In this document: positions 1-5,132 of the stretch, piece by piece | How the letters are laid out: each line of letters begins with the position of its first letter | Position numbering within the stretch: position 1 is the first letter of the stretch | Assembly (NCBI GenBank): GCA_934456315.1 | Contig: CAKSHG010000163.1 | Span: 1 to 5,132 of the forward strand | DNA length: 5,132 nucleotides | DNA from: an uncultured Oscillospiraceae bacterium | GTDB taxonomy: Bacteria; Bacillota; Clostridia; Oscillospirales; Ruminococcaceae | Direction of reading: 5' to 3' | The notes under the pieces: generated by a model | Databases searched by the model: none | Seen by the model: only the letters and a program-made list of their open reading frames with translations | Told to the model about the DNA's origin: nothing | Program-made: the position numbers and the translations under genes

Positions 1-2218
1 TGTCGAACGCCGGGAGCTTGGTAACGCTGGTGACGTTATCGAAAACTACCTCGACCTTCGACGGCGCGTAATCCGACACGCCGTAGGGTCCGTCGTCCTC
101 GTCGATGAAGCTCATCGGAGTGGTCACGTTGAACGTGGACTTATAGTCGAGCTGTATCTTGATGTAGCTCTTTCCGCCGGAGTTGCCGACCGCCTTGACG
201 TACAGCCTGTTTTCGCCAAGCCCTGTATCGTAGAACGTGGTAACATCAGTGGACTTGTAGCGCCTGCCGGAGGTGCTGATAACGTAGTCGCCGGAAGCGC
301 TCTTGTAGTAATCCAGGCTTCCCGCCGGGAGCTGCGACAGCACGGGACAGGGCGCCGAGCCGGTGGTCTGGCTGTCGTAGATGGTGGTGTAGTTATTCAG
401 GGTCTTTATGTAGGTCGTGTATTCGGAGGTCGTAAGGACCGGAGCTATCGTGCCGACTATCTCGCCGGTGCCCGCGCTGGACTGGTCGACGAATTCCTCG
501 ACCACTACGTCCCTTGGAGGCTCCGGCTCGGCGTCGATGGTTATGCTGCCGCCGGTCATGTACTCCTCAATTCCGCGGTATACCGCGTAGTAGCTCGTAC
601 TTCCGAGGTACTGCTGCTCGCCGATTATCCCCGCCGGAACGCGGTAATATCCCACGAAACGCGCGTAGTCGGAGTTCGCGTCAAGGTCCTCGCTCGCGCC
701 GGATTTCTCCTTCAGCGTGACAGTCTTGCCGCCGATGACCGCAGTCACCTTCGCGCCGCTGTACGCTACCGCCTCCAGCGTTACCCTGGAGCCGCCCTCG
801 ACCACTATGTCCTTGGTCTGCTCGATGGATTTCAGCACGTCCACCTGGCGCTCGATGGAATAGTAGATCTTCTTCCCCTTGTGCTCGATAACAAAGGTGT
901 TCTTGCCGACTTTCAGCTCCTTCTGGAAGTAGAAGTTGCCTGCTTCGTTCAGCTTGACCTTTTCGCCGTCGAACAGCACGTCGAAATTCTCGTCGAACGT
1001 TCCCATGAATTTCACGGTGGAATCGTAGGTGACAAAATTCGTGGAGGTCGGCGAGGTCATCTGGAGCGTGTCAAACAGAGTTTCGGTATTTATCTGCTCG
1101 TCGAAGTATTTCAGCAGCGTCGTCGTGGAGCCGAGCAGGTCGCTGCGCAGTCCCGCCAGGGAATTGAAGCAGCTGCCGCCGATGTCCGTGTAGTCCTCCA
1201 TTATCGAGAGCTGCCGCAGGAGCTGGTCCTCATACCAGCCGGCGTACTGACCGATACGCTCGTTGAGGTGAAGCACATACAGTTTCGTGTCAGTTTTCTC
1301 CGCAAGGTCGTACCACCAGGAAATCACCTTGTCGAAGTTCAGCGAGGTATCGGAATCGGTACCGTACGCCTTGACCATGATGAAATCCGCGTAGCCGCTG
1401 TTAAGGTACGCGCGGGTGTCGCAGAATCCGTCGTAGAGCGCCTGAACGGTGTCCGCAGTCGCGGAGCCATCCTCGTTGGAGGAGCTGTTCGCCCACATGT
1501 CGGTTATCTGAAGCCCCACCGCAGTGGTGTTGCTGGTGCGGTGAATGACCTCGGACAGCGTGCGGATAACGAACTCGTTCGTTTCGTAGAGCCAGTTCCG
1601 GTAGCCTATACCCGCGCCGCTGTTCATGTATTCCGCGTACATCTCGGGGGTGTCCTGGGTGTAGTAATTCGTCAGGAGAATGCCCTCGCAGGCGTATTTC
1701 ATCGCGAATTTGTGCGCCGCCGCAGCGAATCCGGATTTCAGCCCGCCGCCCTGTGCGGCGACCTCCTCGATGAGGGAATCCACGTCAAGCTGCACATACG
1801 CGTTGAAGCCGTTTTCGTGCGCGGAATCTATCGCCGCGCCGAGCGCTCCCCTGCCGGAATCCATCTCCAGGTCGTAGCACTTTACGCCGTCGTGGTCGGT
1901 GTTGAATATCACCGTGTTCATGTCAAATCCGGACAGCTCCTCGAACAGCGCCGGAAGCTCCTCCGCAAGGGACGCGTCCGTCTGCTCGCCGGTGTAGAAA
2001 TCCACAGTCGGAGTGAGCATCACCGCGCGCATTCCGCTCGGGAGATACACCATGCTCTCCCCGGAAATCAGGTCGGCGGCGCTTTCCGCAAGGCTGTCCT
2101 CGTCCGTCAGTATCCCGGCGGAGGGAGCTTCCTCCGTCTGCGGGACCGCAAACGCCGCTCCTGACAGCACTCCCAGCGCCAGGACGGCGCTCATCATGCC
2201 TTTAAAAAATCTGTTCAT
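1..2218 (-). CDS. Secreted multidomain protein with divergent GHL10-like barrel and Ig-like modules (C-terminus cut by window edge)
   Basis: The open frame runs for 739 codons from ATG at 2218 to the window edge with no stop. The start is set by GGAGA six bases upstream. Residues 1-24 form a Sec signal peptide (RFFKG, hydrophobic core, AFA cleavage site before VP), with no lipobox Cys. Residues about 62-375 match the GHL10 domain of the upstream neighbour in outline: MRAVMLTP (63-70), NTVIF (101-105), GYADFIMVKAYG (275-286). However, the HIDDY motif has become LLTNY (181-185), so catalysis by the usual residues is doubtful. Residues about 388-458 look like an Ig-like beta module (FMGTFDENF, GEKVKLNEAGNF), and about 460-562 like a second beta module. 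An acidic, Pro-containing linker (563-590) follows, then an SH3-like or AMIN-like stretch containing SGRRYKSTDV (650-659). The final residues resemble the approach to an amidase domain in similar clostridial proteins, but this is recalled, not shown. No dockerin or LPXTG is visible. It is the second gene of a minus-strand operon. Confidence 0.93.
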   Translation of the reverse strand, partial: MNRFFKGMMSAVLALGVLSGAAFAVPQTEEAPSAGILTDEDSLAESAADLISGESMVYLPSGMRAVMLTPTVDFYTGEQTDASLAEELPALFEELSGFDMNTVIFNTDHDGVKCYDLEMDSGRGALGAAIDSAHENGFNAYVQLDVDSLIEEVAAQGGGLKSGFAAAAHKFAMKYACEGILLTNYYTQDTPEMYAEYMNSGAGIGYRNWLYETNEFVIRTLSEVIHRTSNTTAVGLQITDMWANSSSNEDGSATADTVQALYDGFCDTRAYLNSGYADFIMVKAYGTDSDTSLNFDKVISWWYDLAEKTDTKLYVLHLNERIGQYAGWYEDQLLRQLSIMEDYTDIGGSCFNSLAGLRSDLLGSTTTLLKYFDEQINTETLFDTLQMTSPTSTNFVTYDSTVKFMGTFDENFDVLFDGEKVKLNEAGNFYFQKELKVGKNTFVIEHKGKKIYYSIERQVDVLKSIEQTKDIVVEGGSRVTLEAVAYSGAKVTAVIGGKTVTLKEKSGASEDLDANSDYARFVGYYRVPAGIIGEQQYLGSTSYYAVYRGIEEYMTGGSITIDAEPEPPRDVVVEEFVDQSSAGTGEIVGTIAPVLTTSEYTTYIKTLNNYTTIYDSQTTGSAPCPVLSQLPAGSLDYYKSASGDYVISTSGRRYKSTDVTTFYDTGLGENRLYVKAVGNSGGKSYIKIQLDYKSTFNVTTPMSFIDEDDGPYGVSDYAPSKVEVVFDNVTSVTKLPAFD

Positions 2219-2224
2219 TTTATA

Positions 2225-2230
2225 TCTCCG
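2225..2230 (-). promoter_or_regulatory. Ribosome binding site of the downstream operon gene
   Basis: The minus strand reads CGGAGA, then six bases, then ATG at 2218. It lies inside the 12-bp gap directly after the TAA stop (2231-2233) of the upstream gene. This fixes the start at 2218 rather than the internal Met8 or Met9 codons, and the tight spacing supports co-transcription and possibly translational coupling. Confidence 0.8.
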
Positions 2231-3805
2231 TTACAAAATTTCCCTTAAAGCTGTAATTTCCTTTTTTACCTGCGCGCTTACCGAGCTTTCCGGCTGGAAA
2301 ACGCTCCGGTAGCTGTACAGCGCGACTCCGCCGTAGCTGGAGCATTTCTTCGCCGCAGCGGTCTGCCTGGAAATTATGTCGCTGTTGTTTATCCACTCGT
2401 ATTTCCCCGAGCCTGCCCAGGTGTCCTCGCAGCCCACCTTCGACACGGAAAGCCCCGCGATGAGCGGGATACCGCCCTTCTTCGCGAGTTTGTCCCACTC
2501 GTCAAGCGTGGACTGGTAGGGCGCTGCAGAATTCTCAAAGCCGTAGTATATCTGCGGTATCATGATATCCGCGTAGCCAGGCGTGGTGCACCATTTGCGC
2601 ACGTCCGCGTAAAGCTGATTGTAATTGTTCTCGATACGTCCCTGGGTGCTCACGCTGAATTTCGCGGTGGAATTCGCCGAATGCACTGCGCTGTACAGCC
2701 CGCTGACCATGCGGTCGCAGTTGGCGAAGCGGAAGTCCGAAAGGCTGGAATACCCGCTCGCGGAGTACGCCGCAGAGTCAAACGACGCGTCGGTCGTGGG
2801 ATAGAAGTAGTCGTCGATATGCAGACCGTCCACATCGTAATTCGCGACTATTTCGGCGGCGCCCGCCGCGATTAGGTCGGTGACTTCGCTGTACGCCGGA
2901 TTAAGGTAGTATGTTCCGTTGACATTCACGGCGTACTTCCCCGCCATTCCGTCGCCCTTTGCGAAAGTATAGACCGGGTAGCTCCCGTAGCTGGAAATAT
3001 CGGCGGCGCTGCACGCGCGCAGCGGGTTTATCCACGCGTGGAACGATATCCCGCGCTTGTGCGCCTCGGATATCATCACGTCGAGCGGGTCGTAGCCCGG
3101 ATTCTTTCCTAGAGTCCCGGTGACGTACTTCGACCAGGGGAACAGCTCCGACCTGTAGTACGCGTCGCCGTGCGACCTTACATGGACGTACACCGTGTTT
3201 ATCCCCAGGTCGGCGCAGTTTTCGTACACCGCCGCGATGTTCTTCCGGAAGCCCTCCTTCGACTGCCCCTGAAGAAGCCCGGCAAGCTCGATGTAGCTTA
3301 TCCATATCCCCTTTACCTCGCTGTAGTTCAGCGCGGAATAGCTACGGCTACCGAATTCGGACGGAGTGCGCTCCGGCGCGGTCGTTTCCGGCGCCCGGGT
3401 GGTCGTGGTCTGCTCCGTTGTTTTTGCGGGGGTCGACGCGGTCGTTTTATCCGCTGCGGTCGTCGCGGTCGTCGGTTTTGTTGCGGTCGTCTGCGGCTTT
3501 TCCGTCTGGGGAGGTGGAGTTGTTTGCGCGGACGGTGCGCTCTCCTGCGGTTCGGAGCTTTCCGGGTCGGATTCGATGGGATGCTCCGGTTCGCTCTCCG
3601 GCTCGGAGGTCGGCTCCGCAGCAGGCTCGGTGCGGCTCCAGGAGGTTCCGGACGTGGGTTCCACAGTCGGCTCCGGCGCTGTCGCTGCGCTGACCGAATG
3701 GTCGGCGAAATCCGCTATGCTTACGCCCTGGGTCCCCTGCGACGCGCAGCCACTAAGCATTGCTGCCGCGAGTACCGCACAGAGTGCTTTTGTTATTTTG
3801 TTCAT
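2231..3805 (-). CDS. GHL10-family glycosyl hydrolase-like lipoprotein with long acidic/Thr-rich linker
   Basis: This is a complete 524-residue protein. Residues 1-20 are a lipoprotein signal ending in LSGC, with Cys20 as the predicted lipid anchor. Residues about 24-153 are a disordered linker: first Glu/Pro/Ser-rich, then Thr/Pro/Lys-rich. Residues about 164-503 are a GHL10 (DUF187, YngK/DigH-like) TIM-barrel domain, with VKGIWIS (164-170), VHVRSHGDAYYRS (207-219), HAWINPLR (256-263), DGLHIDDYFYP (326-336) and GYADIMIPQIYYG (410-422). The intact Asp pair in HIDDY suggests an active enzyme. The family is thought to cleave glycosidic bonds; E. coli DigH acts on denuded peptidoglycan strands, but the substrate here is not proven. 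An in-frame ATG at 3976 is rejected because the consensus promoter lies downstream of it, and GAGGG lies five bases before 3805. The gene is first in an operon with the protein starting at 2218. Confidence 0.95.
   Translation of the reverse strand: MNKITKALCAVLAAAMLSGCASQGTQGVSIADFADHSVSAATAPEPTVEPTSGTSWSRTEPAAEPTSEPESEPEHPIESDPESSEPQESAPSAQTTPPPQTEKPQTTATKPTTATTAADKTTASTPAKTTEQTTTTRAPETTAPERTPSEFGSRSYSALNYSEVKGIWISYIELAGLLQGQSKEGFRKNIAAVYENCADLGINTVYVHVRSHGDAYYRSELFPWSKYVTGTLGKNPGYDPLDVMISEAHKRGISFHAWINPLRACSAADISSYGSYPVYTFAKGDGMAGKYAVNVNGTYYLNPAYSEVTDLIAAGAAEIVANYDVDGLHIDDYFYPTTDASFDSAAYSASGYSSLSDFRFANCDRMVSGLYSAVHSANSTAKFSVSTQGRIENNYNQLYADVRKWCTTPGYADIMIPQIYYGFENSAAPYQSTLDEWDKLAKKGGIPLIAGLSVSKVGCEDTWAGSGKYEWINNSDIISRQTAAAKKCSSYGGVALYSYRSVFQPESSVSAQVKKEITALREIL
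3378..3490 (-). repeat. Short in-frame repeats encoding the Thr-rich linker
   Basis: Five exact copies of GCGGTCGT on the plus strand (coding strand ACGACCGC) start at 3378, 3438, 3456, 3465 and 3483. All spacings (60, 18, 9, 18) are multiples of nine or three, so they stay in frame and encode Thr-Thr-Ala-type units. They sit in the Thr/Pro part of the lipoprotein linker. This is likely slippage-prone low-complexity DNA whose copy number could differ between strains. Confidence 0.75.
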
Positions 3806-3810
3806 ATTTT

Positions 3811-3815
3811 CCCTC
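3811..3815 (-). promoter_or_regulatory. Ribosome binding site of the GHL10 lipoprotein gene
   Basis: The minus strand reads GAGGG followed by AAAAT and ATG at 3805, a five-base spacing. It decides the start in favour of the lipoprotein signal MNKITK over longer in-frame starts. It lies three bases after the foot of the leader stem-loop at 3819-3845. Confidence 0.75.
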
Positions 3816-3818
3816 AAT

Positions 3819-3845
3819 ACTGCCTTATCTCTGGTTTCTGGCAGT
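3819..3845 (-). other. Leader stem-loop beside the ribosome binding site
   Basis: ACTGCC (3819-3824) and GGCAGT (3840-3845) are a perfect 6-bp inverted repeat with a 15-base spacer. They lie in the predicted 5' untranslated leader of the left operon (about 3806-3863). In the transcript this can fold into a hairpin directly ahead of GAGGG. It could protect the 5' end or tune translation. No known riboswitch is recognised, the leader is too short for most, and no U-run follows, so it is not a terminator. Confidence 0.5.
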
Positions 3846-3869
3846 TTATATATACTTATAGATATTATC

Positions 3870-3898
3870 ATTATAGCACTGCTCTTTCCAGTTGTCAA
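3870..3898 (-). promoter_or_regulatory. Perfect-consensus sigma-A promoter of the left (GHL10) operon
   Basis: On the minus strand TTGACA (3893-3898) and TATAAT (3870-3875) are both exact consensus hexamers with the optimal 17-bp spacing. TG one base before TATAAT adds an extended -10. The predicted start of transcription is near 3863, giving a leader of about 58 bases to ATG 3805. Such a strong core promoter suggests high basal expression unless a repressor acts. Confidence 0.88.
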
Positions 3899-3901
3899 TA
3901 G

Positions 3902-3931
3902 CCGGAAATCCGGTCGCGCAAATATTTCCGG
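3902..3931. promoter_or_regulatory. Inverted repeat, candidate operator between divergent promoters
   Basis: CCGGAAAT (3902-3909) and ATTTCCGG (3924-3931) form a perfect 8-bp inverted repeat with 14 bases between the arms, centred at 3916.5. The left arm also belongs to a compact dyad, CCGGA-AA-TCCGG (3902-3913). The element starts four bases upstream of the left operon's -35 hexamer and about 60 bases upstream of the right promoter's -35. It is a plausible site for a dimeric regulator. No regulator gene is present in the window and the motif is not assigned to a known family. Confidence 0.45.
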
Positions 3932-3990
3932 TAAAGTGCTATTAATTGTAAACACTCCCCCGAAATACGACGACAATTCCGCAAATCTAC

Positions 3991-4019
3991 TTGTATTCCC
4001 GTCAAAAACATGCTATAAT
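3991..4019 (+). promoter_or_regulatory. Extended -10 sigma-A promoter of the mannanase gene
   Basis: TATAAT (4014-4019) is exact consensus and is preceded by TGC, an extended -10. A weaker -35, TTGTAT (3991-3996), lies 17 bp upstream. The predicted transcription start is near A4026, giving a leader of about 39 bases. The ten bases TGCTATAATG are identical to the matching part of the divergent promoter. Confidence 0.8.
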
Positions 4020-4049
4020 GGATACAGCCCATGAAAACCATTACATTCG

Positions 4050-4055
4050 AAAGGA
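4050..4055 (+). promoter_or_regulatory. Ribosome binding site of the mannanase gene
   Basis: AAAGGA lies nine bases before ATG 4065. It supports this start, which gives a complete lipoprotein signal peptide. Confidence 0.75.
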
Positions 4056-4064
4056 CGACAAAAA

Positions 4065-5120
4065 ATGAACAGACTACTAGCAACAGTACTCGCCGCAGTA
4101 CTTACACTGACGACCGGCTGCGTGAAAACTCCCGTCACTCCCAGTGAGGTCATCTCCACAGCAGAACAGATAACGCAGACCGCGGAAACCGCGGAAACTC
4201 CCGGCGCTTCCGACGAACAGAGCCAGCAGGCAGGATTCACAGTCAGCGGTACGAAGCTGCTGGACGCGAACGGCAACGAATTCATCATGCGCGGGATAAA
4301 TCACCCGCACTCCTGGTTCACGGCGCAGGACGACACCGCGCTCGAAGCCATCGCGGCGACCGGAGCGAACACCGTCCGGATAGTATGCGGAAGCGGTCAG
4401 CAGTACACCCGGGACAGCGTTGAGAGCCTGAACAAGCTCACCGACAAATGCAAGGAGTTGGGAATGATAGCGATTCTCGAGGTCCACGACATCACCGGAA
4501 AGGACGACGCTTCCCTGCTGGAAACCGCCGCGGACTACTGGACAGACGTAAAGGACGCGCTCATCGGAAAGGAAAGCTACGTTATCCTCAACATCGCCAA
4601 CGAGTGGGTCGGCGGCTGGGACGGTCAGACCTGGTGCGACGGTTACACCTCCGTTATCCCGCGGCTGCGTGACGCCGGGATAAAGAACACCATCATGGTG
4701 GACGCCGCAGGCTGGGGGCAGTACGGGCAGAGCATAACCGACTTCGGCGAGCAGGTTTTCGCCGCTGACCCGGACGCAAACACGATGTTCTCCGTCCACA
4801 TGTACGGCACCGCCGGGAAGAACAAGGCGACCATCGCCCGCAACCTCAAGCTTTCCACCGACAAGGGTCTGTGCATGGTAGTCGGCGAATTCGGCTGGAA
4901 CCACACCGACGGCGACGTTGATGAGGAGTACATTCTCGAATACTGCAACGACAACGGTATCGGCTGGCTCGCCTGGAGCTGGAAAGGCAACGGCGGCGGA
5001 GTAGAGTACCTCGACCTCGCGGAGAAATGGGACGGCTCCGTGCTTTCCGACTGGGGCGAAACCGTTGTAAACAGCGAGCTTGGGCTGAAAAACACCTCCG
5101 TCAAGTGCAGCATATTCTAA
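4065..5120 (+). CDS. Lipoprotein endo-beta-1,4-mannanase, glycoside hydrolase family 5 subfamily 8
   Basis: This complete 351-residue enzyme should hydrolyse internal beta-1,4 bonds of mannan, glucomannan or galactomannan outside the cell. Residues 1-19 are a lipoprotein signal ending in TTGC (Cys19); Thr at -3 is less usual than Leu, so anchoring is likely but not certain. A short Thr/Glu/Ala-rich spacer (20-56) leads to a single catalytic domain (57-351). GH5 landmarks are MRGINHPHSW (75-84), Arg105 in NTVRIV, His141 in LEVHD, acid/base Glu180 in IANEW, His245 and Tyr247 in SVHMYG, nucleophile Glu275 in VVGEFG, and Trp304/Trp306 in WLAWSWKGN. The HTDGDVDE and YLDLAEKW stretches are typical of subfamily 8, known from Bacillus-type mannanases. 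There is no dockerin, carbohydrate-binding module or anchor motif, so this is a minimal single-domain form. It has its own promoter and is transcribed away from the GHL10 operon. A cellulase role is less likely given the subfamily motifs. Confidence 0.95.
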   Translation: MNRLLATVLAAVLTLTTGCVKTPVTPSEVISTAEQITQTAETAETPGASDEQSQQAGFTVSGTKLLDANGNEFIMRGINHPHSWFTAQDDTALEAIAATGANTVRIVCGSGQQYTRDSVESLNKLTDKCKELGMIAILEVHDITGKDDASLLETAADYWTDVKDALIGKESYVILNIANEWVGGWDGQTWCDGYTSVIPRLRDAGIKNTIMVDAAGWGQYGQSITDFGEQVFAADPDANTMFSVHMYGTAGKNKATIARNLKLSTDKGLCMVVGEFGWNHTDGDVDEEYILEYCNDNGIGWLAWSWKGNGGGVEYLDLAEKWDGSVLSDWGETVVNSELGLKNTSVKCSIF

Positions 5121-5132
5121 ATTCAGAATTCG

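Noticed and set aside
881..2164. Long plus-strand open frame (427 codons) opposite the secreted multidomain protein
   Set aside because: It is codon-aligned antisense to the real gene. In this register a stop needs TTA, CTA or TCA sense codons, which are rare in this GC-rich codon use, so long open frames arise by chance. No ribosome binding site, signal or domain fits.
3170..3901. Plus-strand open frame opposite the GHL10 lipoprotein linker and into the intergenic gap
   Set aside because: It is codon-aligned antisense to the low-complexity linker, giving Arg/Gly-rich nonsense. It crosses the left operon's promoter.
3935..3956. AGTG-N14-CACT dyad in the intergenic gap
   Set aside because: Only four base pairs match with no extension, which is expected by chance in a region of this length.
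3806..3976. N-terminal extension of the GHL10 lipoprotein from an upstream ATG at 3976
   Set aside because: The extra 57 residues would bury the lipoprotein signal and lie upstream of the predicted transcription start near 3863. The ribosome binding site fits 3805.
3366..4034. Plus-strand Val/Ala/Ser-rich open frame
   Set aside because: It is a frame shadow of the Thr/Pro linker; the apparent repeats come from the antisense ACGACC units. It runs through both divergent promoters.
4077..4904. Minus-strand open frame (275 codons) opposite the mannanase
   Set aside because: It is codon-aligned antisense to a gene with clear GH5 motifs on the plus strand. No plausible start signal or domain is seen.
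5114..5129. ATTCT/AGAAT inverted repeat over the mannanase stop codon, considered as a terminator
   Set aside because: A 5-bp AT-rich stem with no U-run is too weak for an intrinsic terminator. The window ends before the true downstream region.
5126..5131. GAATTC at the very end of the window, considered as a cloning junction
   Set aside because: A single restriction-type hexamer is not evidence of vector sequence, and nothing else at the edge looks artificial.

Overview
The window looks like chromosomal DNA of a GC-rich, Gram-positive gut or rumen Clostridia member, most like the Ruminococcus/Oscillospiraceae group. The support is three exported carbohydrate-active-type proteins (two with lipoprotein signals), a Thr/Pro/Glu-rich surface linker, good Shine-Dalgarno sites, consensus sigma-A promoters in an AT-rich intergenic gap, and a mannanase of the GH5_8 type. 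The taxonomic call is an inference from style, not from a marker gene.

Layout. Positions 1-2218 (minus strand) hold the first 739 codons of a secreted multidomain protein that runs off the left edge. It has a signal peptide, a divergent glycosyl-hydrolase-like-10 (GHL10) barrel without the usual Asp pair, Ig-like beta modules and a further C-terminal region. Only 12 bp away, positions 2231-3805 (minus strand) encode its upstream operon partner, a complete lipoprotein with a long two-block linker and an intact GHL10 domain. Positions 3806-4064 are a divergent regulatory region. It carries a perfect-consensus promoter facing left, a good extended -10 promoter facing right, an 8-bp inverted repeat between them, and a stem-loop next to the ribosome binding site of the left operon. 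Positions 4065-5120 (plus strand) encode a complete lipoprotein beta-mannanase of GH5 subfamily 8, with both catalytic glutamates present. Only 12 bases follow its stop codon.

How the parts may work together. The mannanase should cut beta-1,4-mannan at the cell surface. The two minus-strand genes form one transcription unit. The best-studied GHL10 protein, E. coli DigH (formerly YddW), cleaves peptide-free (denuded) peptidoglycan glycan strands, so the operon may act on the cell wall rather than on diet polysaccharide. The end of the first protein resembles the region that precedes an N-acetylmuramoyl-L-alanine amidase domain in some clostridial proteins. If that domain lies just outside the window, the operon would pair peptide removal with glycan cleavage. 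This is a hypothesis. No mobile element, CRISPR array, RNA gene or clearly new defence system is visible.
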